Notes: generated from the sequence alone by a model not told the origin. A stretch of DNA of 64,000 nucleotides from Gordonia crocea (GCF_009932435.1 NZ_BJOU01000001.1:868001-932000); one strand, 5' to 3'; shown: positions 44,192 through 52,661, counted from the first letter of the stretch. Numbers and translations are program-made.

Positions 44192-45352
44192 TCAGCGGTC
44201 CCCTCGGGGCAGGCCGAGAAGTCGCTCGGCGATGACGTTGCGTTGAATCTCGTTGGTACCGGCGTAGATCGGGCCCGACAGCGAGAAGAGGTAGCCGTCG
44301 GTCCAGGCGTCGACCAGCTCCGCGTCGGCGCCCTGCAACTCCAGTGCGGTCTCGTGCGCGGCGATGTCCCACTGCGACCAGAAGACCTTGTTGATCGAGG
44401 ACTCCAAGCCCAACTGCCCCCCGGCGGCCAGACGGCTGACCGTGGCGTAGGTGGACAGTTCGTAGGCGCGCGAGCCGATCCACGCGTCGACTACGCCCTT
44501 GTCGGTCGCCGCGGTGGCGGGGACGTCGGCCGTGCGCCACAGTTCGAGCAGCCGATCGGTGGTGGCGAGGAAGCGCCCCGGGGACCGCAGCGAGAGGCCG
44601 CGCTCGTTGGCCGCGGTACTCATTGCCACCTTCCAGCCGTTGTCCACCTCGCCGATGACACCGGAGTTCGCCGGGTCGGCCGGGTCGTCAGGCACGAAGA
44701 CGTCCTCGAGGAAGAGCTCGGCGAAACCCGGCTCGCCGTCGAGCTGGGCGATCGGTCGGACCGTGACCCCGGGGGCGCGCAGGTCGAACATGAAATACGT
44801 CAAGCCACGGTGCTTCTGCGCCGCTTTGTCGGAGCGGAAGAGCCCGAAGCCCCAGTCGGCGAAGGAAGAGCGCGAGCTCCACGTCTTCTGGCCGTTGAGC
44901 AACCAGCCGCCCTCGGTGCGCGTCGCGGTGGAGCGCAGCGAGGCAAGGTCGGAGCCGGACTCTGGCTCGCTCCACGCCTGTCCCCAGATGTCGTCGGCCC
45001 GCGCCATGCGGGGCATGATCCGGTCCAGCTGTTCCTTGCTGGCGTGCTCGAACAGCGTCGGCGCCAACAGAAAGATGCCGTTTTGGCTGACGCGGCCGGG
45101 GGCGCCGGAGCGGTAGTACTCCTCTTCGAAGATGACCCAGTGCAGCAGCGGCACGTCGCGCCCGCCGTACTCGACCGGCCAGCTGACCACCGACATGGCG
45201 TCGGCCGCCATCTCGGCCTCCCAGGCGCGGTGCGCCTCGAATCCCTCGGCGGTGTCCATCGAGGGGAGCGGCTGCGCCGGCACGTGGTCGGCGAGCCAGG
45301 AGCGGACCTCGGCCCGAAACGCCTGCGCGTCGTCGTCGAAAAGCAGGTCCAC
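44192..45352 (-). CDS. Acyl-CoA dehydrogenase (FadE), first of three
   Basis: 386 residues, full-length ACAD: WSEPESGSDLASLRSTATR (substrate and FAD loop), GQKTWSSRSSFADWGFGL, FAELFLEDVFVPDDP, and the C-terminal YAGTNEIQRNVIAERLLG. The residue where medium-chain dehydrogenases carry the catalytic Glu (IYEGT) is Ala here (IYAGT), so the base must be elsewhere, as in other alpha2-beta2 steroid enzymes. It starts 4 bases after the crotonase stop and is followed by two smaller FadE genes, giving possible heteromers. The crotonase-FadE-FadE order recalls echA13-fadE17-fadE18 of M. tuberculosis, weakly. Confidence 0.88.
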   Translation of the reverse strand: MDLLFDDDAQAFRAEVRSWLADHVPAQPLPSMDTAEGFEAHRAWEAEMAADAMSVVSWPVEYGGRDVPLLHWVIFEEEYYRSGAPGRVSQNGIFLLAPTLFEHASKEQLDRIMPRMARADDIWGQAWSEPESGSDLASLRSTATRTEGGWLLNGQKTWSSRSSFADWGFGLFRSDKAAQKHRGLTYFMFDLRAPGVTVRPIAQLDGEPGFAELFLEDVFVPDDPADPANSGVIGEVDNGWKVAMSTAANERGLSLRSPGRFLATTDRLLELWRTADVPATAATDKGVVDAWIGSRAYELSTYATVSRLAAGGQLGLESSINKVFWSQWDIAAHETALELQGADAELVDAWTDGYLFSLSGPIYAGTNEIQRNVIAERLLGLPRGDR

Positions 45353-45356
45353 GTCG

Positions 45357-46286
45357 TCAGTCCTTCTTTTCCGCGGCGGCGCTGCCCGCCTTCATCGACT
45401 TTGCGTCCATCCCGCCGAGGGAGTCGCCGGATTCGGCGTTGGCGCTGTGGGCGTAGTGGTGCCATCCGAAGACCGAGTCCATCGCGGTGCGCATCCCCAT
45501 CTGGTCCTCGCAGATGTTCACGGCCTTCTTCGACAGGAACAGCCCCTGCATCGGCATCGCGACGATCTGTTCGGCGATCGAGACGACCTTCGCGTCGAGT
45601 TCGTCGCGCGGCACCACGTGGTTGACCATGCCCCAGTCGAGGGCCTGCGCGGCGGTGAACCGTTCGCCGGTGAACAGGATTTCCTTCGCGCGGCGCGGGC
45701 CGAGGACGAAGGCGTGGGCGAAGTACTCGACGCCGGGGATACCCATCCGGGCGACCGGGTCGGAGAAGAACGCGTCGTCGGCGGCGACGATGAAGTCGCA
45801 GATCCACGCCAGCATCAGTCCGCCGGCGATGCAGGCGCCGTGGACCTGGGCGATGACCGGCTTGGGGATCTCGCGCCACCGGCGGCACATCCCCAGGTAG
45901 ACCTCGATCTCGCGGGCCAGGCGCTGGTCGGCGGTCAGCGGGGTGTCCGGACCGCCCCCGGGGACGGTGTGGTCCCAGTGCAGCGTGGCCGCATTGTCGT
46001 AGTGGACGTGGAAGTCGCGCTCGGGGGTGCCGATGTCGTGGCCGGCGGAGAAGTGCTTGCCGTTGGCCCGCAGCACGATGGCCTTCACCGCCGGGTCGTC
46101 GACAGCGCGGCGGAACGCGGCGTCGAGGGAGTAGGTCATCACCGAGTTCTGCGCGTTGCGGTAGTCCGGGCGGTTGAGCGTCACGTACGCCAGGGCACCG
46201 TCGAGGGCGGTGTCATACGCGACCGGCGAGGTGTCCGGGCCTAGTTCCTCGGGGCGCAGCGGCGGTGGGATGACGGCATCACTCAT
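45357..46286 (-). CDS. Crotonase superfamily enoyl-CoA hydratase/isomerase-like protein
   Basis: 309 residues. Crotonase fold with oxyanion-hole segments HFSAGHDIG (~78-86) and HGACIAGGLMLAWICDF (~149-165), then SDPVARMGIPGVEYFAHAF. Both Glu positions used by classic enoyl-CoA hydratases are replaced: Leu157 in GGLML and Val178 in SDPVA. It may therefore be a hydrolase, isomerase or an altered hydratase. The C-terminal ~50 residues are an extension. First gene of the FadE operon; an inverted repeat resembling a KstR2 site lies 18 bases upstream of its ATG (46284-46286). Confidence 0.85.
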   Translation of the reverse strand: MSDAVIPPPLRPEELGPDTSPVAYDTALDGALAYVTLNRPDYRNAQNSVMTYSLDAAFRRAVDDPAVKAIVLRANGKHFSAGHDIGTPERDFHVHYDNAATLHWDHTVPGGGPDTPLTADQRLAREIEVYLGMCRRWREIPKPVIAQVHGACIAGGLMLAWICDFIVAADDAFFSDPVARMGIPGVEYFAHAFVLGPRRAKEILFTGERFTAAQALDWGMVNHVVPRDELDAKVVSIAEQIVAMPMQGLFLSKKAVNICEDQMGMRTAMDSVFGWHHYAHSANAESGDSLGGMDAKSMKAGSAAAEKKD

Positions 46287-46303
46287 GCCCGCAAGCCTAA
46301 CCT

Positions 46304-46317
46304 AGCAAGTGCTTGGT
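46304..46317. promoter_or_regulatory. KstR2-like operator upstream of crotonase/FadE operon
   Basis: AGCAAGTGCTTGGT fits AnCAAGnnCTTGnT, the KstR2 consensus as I recall it, at every fixed base. It lies 18 bases before the crotonase start and 47 bases before the divergent small membrane protein. Other TetR regulators of lipid operons use similar CAAG...CTTG palindromes, so the regulator is not certain. No kstR2 gene is in the window. Confidence 0.55.
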
Positions 46318-46363
46318 TGGTAGGGCAGGTGAAATCGGACGCCGAAACGGGCACAGTAGAGAT

Positions 46364-46516
46364 ATGTGGAAAGCGCTCGCGATCATCGCCTTGGGGCTGA
46401 TCGCCCTGATGTTCCTCTACCCGCTGATCAAGAGCCTGATCTGGCTCGGCGTCATCGCGCTGGCCATTTACGGCGCGATCGTCCTGTTCAGCGATAGCAA
46501 GAGCAAGTCGGGATAA
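46364..46516 (+). CDS. 50-residue membrane protein
   Basis: 50 residues from ATG 46364 (MWKALAIIALG). Almost all hydrophobic: two short helices (~4-18 and ~22-43) with a LIKSLIW bend, then a Lys/Ser-rich tail (SDSKSKSG). TAGAGAT sits directly upstream, close enough to be a -10 box of a leaderless mRNA. Upstream in-frame codons give a less plausible charged leader. Function unknown; divergent from the crotonase operon. Confidence 0.55.
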   Translation: MWKALAIIALGLIALMFLYPLIKSLIWLGVIALAIYGAIVLFSDSKSKSG

Positions 46517-46522
46517 TCCGCG

Positions 46523-46873
46523 CTAGCCGGCCGTCTCCTGCGCCGGCAGCGAGGCGACCAGGGGTGCGTCGGCCGGGGTGACGCCGGTCTTCGCGGCGCC
46601 GCCGGGGGAGCCGAGCGGATCGGCCAGGCCGGGCAGCAGCTTCTCGAAGAAGTCGGCGTTGTCGGTCTGGTAGTCGGCCCACTCGTCGGGGAGGTCGTCC
46701 TCGTAGAAGATCGCCTCGACCGGGCACACCGGTTCACACGCGCCGCAGTCGACGCACTCGTCGGGGTGGATGTAGAGGCTGCGCGACCCCTCGTAGATGC
46801 AGTCGACCGGGCATTCCTCCACGCAGGCGCGGTCTTTGACGTCAACGCAGGGCTGCGCGATGACATAGGTCAT
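46523..46873 (-). CDS. fdxA: 7Fe ferredoxin FdxA-type
   Basis: 116-residue soluble electron carrier with a 3Fe-4S and a 4Fe-4S cluster. Cys residues at 9, 17, 21, 25, 40, 43, 46 and 50 give the CxxxxxxxCxxxC-P and CxxCxxCxxxCP motifs ([20 protein letters not shown]). The C-terminal ~60 residues are the usual actinobacterial FdxA extension. It could serve the oxygenases of the region such as cytochrome P450s, but no P450 is present in the window. Start at ATG 46871-46873; 8 bases after the cupin stop. Confidence 0.9.
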   Translation of the reverse strand: MTYVIAQPCVDVKDRACVEECPVDCIYEGSRSLYIHPDECVDCGACEPVCPVEAIFYEDDLPDEWADYQTDNADFFEKLLPGLADPLGSPGGAAKTGVTPADAPLVASLPAQETAG

Positions 46874-46881
46874 GGGTCTGA

Positions 46882-47496
46882 TTACCTCCGATCGGCGTTG
46901 AACGGCTCGATGGTCAGCGAGGGTTCGCGGTGGTTGTGGACGGTCAGGTAGCTCAGCCCGTCGGGTCCGGCGGTGAACGAGCGCTGCGAGTAGCGCGGCA
47001 GCCACAGCAGGTCGCCGGCGCCGACCTCGACGGCCTCGCCCTCGGTTCCGACGGTCCCGGATCCGGCCAGGACGTGGATCAGCACGTCGACCTCCCCGCC
47101 GGTGTGGGTGTCGATCTTCCCGTTGGGGGCCAGGCGGATGAGGTTGGAGTCGAGGTGGCGGTCGCGCAGCTCGAGCTTCCAGGCCACGTCGGCGGCATCG
47201 GTCGGGGCCTGGGTCAGGTCGGTGGTGTTGCCGAGCTTGCGGGGCAGGGCCGCCGAGGTGGTCTTGCCGATGCGGATCCGGTAGTCGCGCTTCTCCCGGA
47301 CCAGGTACTCCCAGGAGTAGCTGCCCGGGCGTTCGACGTCGAACTCGTCGTGGAGGTGGCGGGGGTCGTGGTCGTTGACCAGGATCAGGGCCTCGCCGGC
47401 GCCCAGACTGTCGAACAGAGCGAAGATTTTCGGATGCCGCTGGGGTTTCGGGATCTCGCGAACATCAATCACCGGGGCATTCGAATCGGCAGCCAT
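46882..47496 (-). CDS. DUF2249 plus cupin protein
   Basis: 204 residues from ATG 47494-47496 (GTG 47511 is in frame as an alternative). Residues ~8-80 match DUF2249 ([20 protein letters not shown], then [13 protein letters not shown]), found in proteins linked to metal or nitrogen-oxide metabolism. The C-terminal ~90 residues are a cupin barrel ([20 protein letters not shown], then [17 protein letters not shown]) with His candidates for metal. It precedes the ferredoxin by 8 bases. The combination suggests a redox or regulatory role; the substrate is unknown. Confidence 0.75.
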   Translation of the reverse strand: MAADSNAPVIDVREIPKPQRHPKIFALFDSLGAGEALILVNDHDPRHLHDEFDVERPGSYSWEYLVREKRDYRIRIGKTTSAALPRKLGNTTDLTQAPTDAADVAWKLELRDRHLDSNLIRLAPNGKIDTHTGGEVDVLIHVLAGSGTVGTEGEAVEVGAGDLLWLPRYSQRSFTAGPDGLSYLTVHNHREPSLTIEPFNADRR

Positions 47497-47615
47497 GGGC
47501 CCGCCTTTCACCTAGTCTTCGCAGGTAGCGAATTTAACCAACATTTGTAGTGAAAATCCTACCGACGTGTGGCCGCGGCAGACAGGGGACCTTCGGCCTG
47601 CTGGAAAACCCACCG

Positions 47616-47656
47616 TGACGACTGACGAAGGGAAATCCTCCCTTTCGGCGTCGTCA
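47616..47656 (-). terminator. Imperfect stem-loop after the IclR gene
   Basis: TGACGAC (47616-47622) pairs with GTCGTCA (47650-47656) and AAGGGA (47628-47633) pairs with TCCCTT (47639-47644), with an internal 5-by-5 loop. It lies at the 3' end of the IclR gene on the minus strand; the U-run on that side is short. Low-confidence terminator. Confidence 0.35.
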
Positions 47657-48550
47657 GGGGGACTCTTTCAGCAGGGCGGCCGCGGCGACGGTGGCCGCGC
47701 CGATGTGGGCCAACTCATCGGCGGACATCGTGGTGTTGGGGCACGCGACCACCGAGGCGATCACCCGCTCGCCGTCGAACACCGGGGCCCCCACGGTGAC
47801 GGCGCCGACCTCGCCGACCAACTCGCCGGGCAGGTAGTCGATCACCGACAACTCTGAGACCAGTGCTCCGACGCGGTGGCGCAGCGACGCCGGGACGCTC
47901 GACATGGTGGTCAGCGCGTCGATCACCGCTCGGTGCTCGTCGGCGACCCGCTCGATCGAGTATCCGCGCTCCGCCACGGCGGGCAAGACCAGGCGCAGTC
48001 GGGCGCGGTCGGCGTCGGGGGCCAGCTCGATCCACGCCTCCTGGACTGCCGGCGGTTCCCAGGCGAGGAACTCCCGACAGATCGGCGGGCGCAGGGCGAT
48101 GCGCCGCCCGGCGGGCAGGTCGGGCGGGGTCTTCGCGCTGCTGCGCTGGGGCCAGAGGTACTCGACGACGGTGACGCGGGAGTCGTCGATCCGCCGTGCC
48201 AAGAACACCGGGGCCCGCACCGCGTCGGCCAGGTCGGACAGGATGGGGCGGGCCGCGGTGGTCAGCCGGTCCGCGCCCAGCACGCGCGTCGCCGTGGCGA
48301 GCAGGCCGGTGCCGAGGGTGATGATCCCGTCGTCGTCGCGGCGCAACCAGCCCAGGTCGACCAGTTCGGCGACGATCGCGTGAGTCGTCGCCCTGGACAA
48401 CCCGGTGTCGCGCACAATGTCAGCGAGGGTGATTTTGCGCTCGGGGTCGCGGGTGACCGCGTCGACGACGGCGTCGACGACGGCCACCGCGCGGCGGGTC
48501 GGCGGTGAAGGTTGACGTCCGGCAACATCGTCGCCTACGGTCGCTGTCAT
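47654..48550 (-). CDS. IclR family transcriptional regulator
   Basis: 298 residues. N-terminal winged HTH (~15-75, ITLADIVRDTGLSRATTHAI then GWLRRDDDGIITLGTG) and a C-terminal IclR effector domain (~95-290, including SVIDYLPGELVGEVGAVTVG and VIASVVACPNTTMSADEL). It is divergent from cysD with only ~50 bases between starts, and a 16-bp palindrome lies there, so it likely controls itself and the sulfate assimilation operon. The ligand is unknown. Confidence 0.88.
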   Translation of the reverse strand: MTATVGDDVAGRQPSPPTRRAVAVVDAVVDAVTRDPERKITLADIVRDTGLSRATTHAIVAELVDLGWLRRDDDGIITLGTGLLATATRVLGADRLTTAARPILSDLADAVRAPVFLARRIDDSRVTVVEYLWPQRSSAKTPPDLPAGRRIALRPPICREFLAWEPPAVQEAWIELAPDADRARLRLVLPAVAERGYSIERVADEHRAVIDALTTMSSVPASLRHRVGALVSELSVIDYLPGELVGEVGAVTVGAPVFDGERVIASVVACPNTTMSADELAHIGAATVAAAALLKESP

Positions 48551-48565
48551 ATTGTCAACACATAG

Positions 48566-48581
48566 TGTCGAATATTCGACA
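48566..48581. promoter_or_regulatory. Perfect 16-bp palindrome TGTCGAATATTCGACA
   Basis: A perfect inverted repeat between the IclR start (48550) and the cysD start (48602). Its place and length fit an operator for the divergent IclR regulator, which binds 12-16 bp palindromes in this family. The alternative cysD ATG at 48581 would overlap it, which favours the GTG start. Confidence 0.55.
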
Positions 48582-48601
48582 TGTCAAGAGAAGGCGTCAG
48601 A

Positions 48602-49516
48602 GTGAGCGAAACGCGCTACGAACTGACACACCTCCAGGCCCTTGAGGCCGAGGCGGTGCACATCTTCCGTGAAGTCGCGGCAACGTTGCGCAACCCCGGC
48701 CTACTGTTCTCCGGAGGCAAGGACTCGGTGGTGATGTATGCGATCGCGCGCAAGGCCTTCTGGCCGGCGCCGCCGCCGTTCACCCTGATGCACGTCGACA
48801 CCGGGCACAACTTCGACGAGGTCATCGAGTTCCGCGACCGGCTCGTCGAGCAGACCGGGGCACGCCTGGTGGTGAGCAGCGTCCAGGACGACATCGACGC
48901 CGGCCGGGTCGTCGAGCAGACCGGGCCGGGCACCAGCCGCAACCGGCTGCAGACGGCCGCCCTGCTGCGCGGTATCGCCGAGAACCGCTTCGACGCGGTG
49001 TTCGGCGGCGCGCGCCGCGACGAGGAGAAGGCCCGTGCCAAAGAACGGGTCTTCAGCTTCCGCAACCGCGAGGGCGGCTGGGATCCGCGGGCCCAGCGCC
49101 CCGAGCTCTGGCACCTCTACAACGGCCGCCACCACCCCGGCGAGCATATCCGCGTCTTCCCCCTCTCCAATTGGACCGAGCTCGACATCTGGCAGTACAT
49201 CGCCGCCGAGGAGATCGAACTGCCGTCGATCTACTACGCCCATGAACGCGAGGTGGTCCCGCGCGACGGGATGCTGCTGGCGCAGACGCGCTTTTTGGAG
49301 ACCTACCCGGGCGAGACCAGCCACCTCGAGCGGGTGCGCTTCCGCACGGTCGGCGACGCCACCTGTACCGGCTGTGTCGAGTCCGACGCCGACACCGTCG
49401 AGAAGGTGATCGAGGAGATCTCCGCGACGCGGCTGACCGAACGCGGGGCCACCCGTGCTGATGACCGCATCTCGGAGGCGGGCATGGAAGACCGGAAGAA
49501 GGAGGGGTACTTCTGA
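48602..49516 (+). CDS. cysD: Sulfate adenylyltransferase subunit CysD
   Basis: 304-residue small subunit of ATP sulfurylase that makes APS from sulfate and ATP. PP-loop SGGKDSVVMYAI (~38-49), HVDTGHNFDEVI, and the C-terminal EAGMEDRKKEGYF signature shared by CysD proteins. GTG 48602 is chosen because AGAAGG lies 8 bases upstream; ATG 48581 is in frame but overlaps the palindrome. The cysNC start overlaps the stop by one base (TGATG). Confidence 0.95.
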   Translation: MSETRYELTHLQALEAEAVHIFREVAATLRNPGLLFSGGKDSVVMYAIARKAFWPAPPPFTLMHVDTGHNFDEVIEFRDRLVEQTGARLVVSSVQDDIDAGRVVEQTGPGTSRNRLQTAALLRGIAENRFDAVFGGARRDEEKARAKERVFSFRNREGGWDPRAQRPELWHLYNGRHHPGEHIRVFPLSNWTELDIWQYIAAEEIELPSIYYAHEREVVPRDGMLLAQTRFLETYPGETSHLERVRFRTVGDATCTGCVESDADTVEKVIEEISATRLTERGATRADDRISEAGMEDRKKEGYF

Positions 49517-51372
49517 TGGCAGGGGAGGATCGCGACCGCAGCGAACTGTTGCGGCTGGCCACCGCGGGCTCGGTCGACGACGGGAAGTCGACGCTCATCG
49601 GCCGGCTGCTCTTCGATTCCAAGAGTATCTTCACCGACCAGCTCGAGGCGATCGAGCGGACCAGCGCCCAGCGCGGCACCGAGTTCACCGATCTGGCGCT
49701 GCTGACCGACGGCCTGCGGGCTGAACGGGAGCAGGGGATCACGATCGACGTCGCCTACCGGTACTTCGCCACACCGCGGCGCAAGTTCATCATCGCCGAC
49801 ACCCCCGGCCACGTGCAGTACACGCGCAACATGGTCACCGGGGCATCGACGGCCGATCTGGCGATCATCCTCATCGACGCCCGCAAAGGCGTGTTGGAGC
49901 AGACCCGCCGCCACGCCTTCCTCTCCTCGCTGCTGGGCATCCCGCACCTGACGATCTGCGTCAACAAGATGGACCTGGTCGAGTGGTCGCAGGCGCGGTT
50001 CGACGAGATCCGCGAGGAGTTCATCGATTTCGCCGCCAAGCTCAACGTCACCGACCTGACCTTCATCCCCATCTCCGCTCTCGCCGGCGACAACGTCGTC
50101 ACCAGGTCGGCGAACATGGGGTGGTACACCGGTCGCCCCCTGCTCGACCACCTCGAAGAGGTGTACATCGCCAGCGACCGCAACCTGATCGATGCGCGGC
50201 TGCCGGTGCAGTACGTGGTGCGGCCACAGGACCGCGAGGGGTCCGACCACCGGGCCTACGCGGGAACCGTAGCCGGCGGCCGCTTCTCGGTCGGCGACGA
50301 GGTGGTGGTCCTGCCCAGCGGGTTCACTTCGACGGTGACCAGCCTGTGGGCGCCGGGCGGACGCAAAGTCGACGAGGCCTTCGCCGGGATGGCGGTCACC
50401 GCCGAGCTCGCCGACGAGATCGACATCGTCCGCGGCGACATGCTGGCGCGGCCGAACAACCGGCCGCACGTCGGTCGCGACCTCGACGCGCTGGTGTGCT
50501 GGTTCGCCGAGGACATCGACCTCGAACCGGGCCGGCGCTACATCCTGCAGGGCGCCACCTCGTCGACCCGCGCGGAGGTGTCCGAGCTCAACTACCGCCT
50601 CGACGTCAACACGCTGCACCGCGACGAAGACGCGGATCGGTTGTCGCTCAACGAGATCGGCCGGATGTGGTTGCATCTGCGCGAGCCGATGATGTTCGAC
50701 CCCTATGTCCGCAACCGGGAGACCGGCAGCTTCATCCTCGTCGACGAGGCGACCAACCGGACCGTCGCGGCGGGCATGATCACCGGTCCGCACACGCACA
50801 ACGCGAACATCGTGTGGCAGACCACGAAGGTGGGGCGCGACCAGCGCGCCGACCTCGGCGCGACGCTGTGGATGACCGGCCTGTCCGGCTCGGGCAAGTC
50901 GTCGCTGGCGATCGAGCTGGAGCGGCGCCTCGTCGCGCAGGGCCGCCCGGCGTACATCCTCGACGGCGACAATCTTCGCCACGGCCTCAATGCGGATCTC
51001 GGTTTCACCGCCGTCGACCGCACCGAGAACATCCGGCGCACCGCGCAGGTGGCGGCCTTGTTCGCCGACGCGGGGATCGTGGTGATCGTGTCGCTGATCA
51101 GCCCGTTCGCCGCGGACCGTGCCTACGCCCGCGAGGTGCACCAGGACCAGGCGTTGGAGTTCCACGAGATCTTCGTCGACACCCCGCTGGCTGATTGCGA
51201 GCACCGTGATCCGAAGGGGCTGTATGCCAAGGCGCGCAGTGGCGAGATTCCCGACTTCACCGGCATCAGCTCGCCCTATGAGCGCCCCCTCAATGCGGAG
51301 ATCGTCGTGAAACCCGCCGACGGGCCGGCCGGCGACGTCGCCGAGGCCATCCTGCGCGACCTAGGGTTGTGA
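49516..51372 (+). CDS. cysNC: Fused sulfate adenylyltransferase GTPase / APS kinase CysNC
   Basis: 618 residues. CysN part (~1-430): GTPase P-loop GSVDDGKSTLIGRLLFD (~14-30), DTPGH, NKMDL, then EF-Tu-like barrels. It drives CysD by GTP hydrolysis. CysC part (~445-618): APS kinase P-loop GLSGSGKSSLAIEL and DGDNLRHGLN, then ENIRRTAQVAALFADAG; it phosphorylates APS to PAPS. The fusion is normal in Mycobacteriales. PAPS is also the donor for the sulfotransferase-like protein at 40983. Two bases from the cysQ start. Confidence 0.96.
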   Translation: MAGEDRDRSELLRLATAGSVDDGKSTLIGRLLFDSKSIFTDQLEAIERTSAQRGTEFTDLALLTDGLRAEREQGITIDVAYRYFATPRRKFIIADTPGHVQYTRNMVTGASTADLAIILIDARKGVLEQTRRHAFLSSLLGIPHLTICVNKMDLVEWSQARFDEIREEFIDFAAKLNVTDLTFIPISALAGDNVVTRSANMGWYTGRPLLDHLEEVYIASDRNLIDARLPVQYVVRPQDREGSDHRAYAGTVAGGRFSVGDEVVVLPSGFTSTVTSLWAPGGRKVDEAFAGMAVTAELADEIDIVRGDMLARPNNRPHVGRDLDALVCWFAEDIDLEPGRRYILQGATSSTRAEVSELNYRLDVNTLHRDEDADRLSLNEIGRMWLHLREPMMFDPYVRNRETGSFILVDEATNRTVAAGMITGPHTHNANIVWQTTKVGRDQRADLGATLWMTGLSGSGKSSLAIELERRLVAQGRPAYILDGDNLRHGLNADLGFTAVDRTENIRRTAQVAALFADAGIVVIVSLISPFAADRAYAREVHQDQALEFHEIFVDTPLADCEHRDPKGLYAKARSGEIPDFTGISSPYERPLNAEIVVKPADGPAGDVAEAILRDLGL

Positions 51373-51373
51373 C

Positions 51374-52165
51374 ATGGCCGTGCGCGCAGAACTGAACGCT
51401 GACCTGACCGATCTCGAGCTGGCCGTCGCGCTCGCGACGGCTGCCGGCGACCTGCTGCTCTCGGTCCGCGCCGACTCGGGACTGTCTGGACGGGACCTGG
51501 GCGATGTAGGCGACCGCCGGTCCGACGACTTCCTGCAGGAGCAGTTCGCCCGACTGCGCCCCGACGATGCCGTGCTGAGCGAGGAGTCGACCGACGACCT
51601 GGCGCGCCTGGACGCGCGGCGGGTCTGGATCGTCGACCCGGTCGACGGCACCCGCGAGTATGGGACCGAAGGACGGGCGGACTGGGCGGTGCACGTGGCG
51701 CTGTGGGAACGCGGCGAGTCCGGCGACGGGAATCTGACCGCTGGTGCCGTGGCCTTGCCCGCTCTTGGGATCACCTACGCATCGGACCCGGCGCCGGTTG
51801 CACCGGTTGTCGGGTTGGCGCCGCCGCGCACCGACCGCGCCCGGGTGGTCGTGAGCGGATCGCGGCCCCCGGCCTTCGCCGACTCGGTGGCCAGCGCGCT
51901 CGATGCCGAGTTGGTCCCTGTGGGTTCGGCCGGCGCCAAGGCCATGGCCGTCGTGCGCGGCGAGGCCGACGCCTACGTGCACGGCGGCGGCCAGTTCGAG
52001 TGGGACTCGGCCGCGCCGGTAGTCGTCGCCCAGGCGAAGGGCCTCTGGTGCAGTCGGATCGACGGCTCGCCGCTGGTCTACAACCAGCGCGACACCTACC
52101 TGCCCGACCTCATCATCTGCCGCCCGGAGGTGGCGGAGTCGGTCCTTGGCGCGAGCCGCCCCTGA
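51374..52165 (+). CDS. cysQ: 3'(2'),5'-bisphosphate nucleotidase CysQ
   Basis: 263-residue magnesium-dependent phosphatase of the inositol monophosphatase fold. It clears PAP left by PAPS-using enzymes and tunes sulfate assimilation. Metal motifs: Glu in VLSEESTDD and DPVDGTREYG, later EWDSAAPVVVAQAKG. ATG 51374 is one base after the cysNC stop. Last gene of the cysD-cysNC-cysQ operon. Confidence 0.93.
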   Translation: MAVRAELNADLTDLELAVALATAAGDLLLSVRADSGLSGRDLGDVGDRRSDDFLQEQFARLRPDDAVLSEESTDDLARLDARRVWIVDPVDGTREYGTEGRADWAVHVALWERGESGDGNLTAGAVALPALGITYASDPAPVAPVVGLAPPRTDRARVVVSGSRPPAFADSVASALDAELVPVGSAGAKAMAVVRGEADAYVHGGGQFEWDSAAPVVVAQAKGLWCSRIDGSPLVYNQRDTYLPDLIICRPEVAESVLGASRP

Positions 52166-52172
52166 TCTGCCG

Positions 52173-52436
52173 TCAGCTCCCGAACGGGCTGGGATCGGGG
52201 CGCGGTTTCGCCCTCGGCGCATCGCCGGTGATGTTGCAGATCAAGTTGTTGTGGAAGGCGGACTTGTCCGGGTTCTCCCAGATGTAATAACCAGGAGCGC
52301 CATTCTGATCGGTGCACGGTGCGCCGACCCGCGGCTCCGCGGATGCGCCACCGGCACCCATCGCCCCGAACCCGATCGCCGCCGCTGCAGCCAACGCGGC
52401 CACCGCTGCCGTCCTACGTCCGATAGTCGTCACCAT
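52173..52436 (-). CDS. Small secreted protein with two Cys
   Basis: 87 residues. Sec signal peptide (~1-32, RTAAVAALAAAAAIGFGAM) with AXA-type cleavage near GGASA. The mature part (~55 residues) has C-x3-NG-x2-G-x-Y (CTDQNGAPGYYIW) and a second Cys in NNLICNITG, likely one disulfide; Pro-rich tail. It shares this pattern with the next gene, so the two are probably diverged tandem paralogues. Function unknown. Confidence 0.65.
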   Translation of the reverse strand: MVTTIGRRTAAVAALAAAAAIGFGAMGAGGASAEPRVGAPCTDQNGAPGYYIWENPDKSAFHNNLICNITGDAPRAKPRPDPSPFGS

Positions 52437-52454
52437 GTCTCTTCTCCTCCCGTC

Positions 52455-52661
52455 TCAGCGCTTCGGCACACAGTGGAAGTGGTGCCGACCGTTCTTGCTG
52501 TGCTGGTACTTGTACACGCCGGACTGGCCGTTCTTGAGGACGCATCCGTGGCCACTCGGATCATCGTCGTGCCAGCCGCCCGCCGACGCAGGGCCGCCGC
52601 CCATGGCAAGGGCCAGGGCTACCAACGGCGCGCATAGTGCCGCCTTTCCGATCATTGACAT
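52455..52661 (-). CDS. Small secreted protein, paralogue of the neighbour
   Basis: 68 residues from ATG 52659-52661 (a second ATG is two codons inside). Signal peptide (~1-28, KAALCAPLVALALAMGGGPA). The mature ~40 residues contain C-x3-NG-x2-G-x-Y (CVLKNGQSGVYKY) and a final Cys in HHFHCVPKR, matching the Cys spacing of the previous protein with a 25-residue loop. His-rich (GGWHDDDPSGHG, GRHHFHC), so metal binding is conceivable. Function unknown. Confidence 0.6.
   Translation of the reverse strand: MSMIGKAALCAPLVALALAMGGGPASAGGWHDDDPSGHGCVLKNGQSGVYKYQHSKNGRHHFHCVPKR

Noticed and set aside
42146..46286. Naming the three FadE genes fadE31-33
   Set aside because: No crotonase of this type is next to those genes in relatives, and I cannot separate FadE subfamilies reliably by eye.
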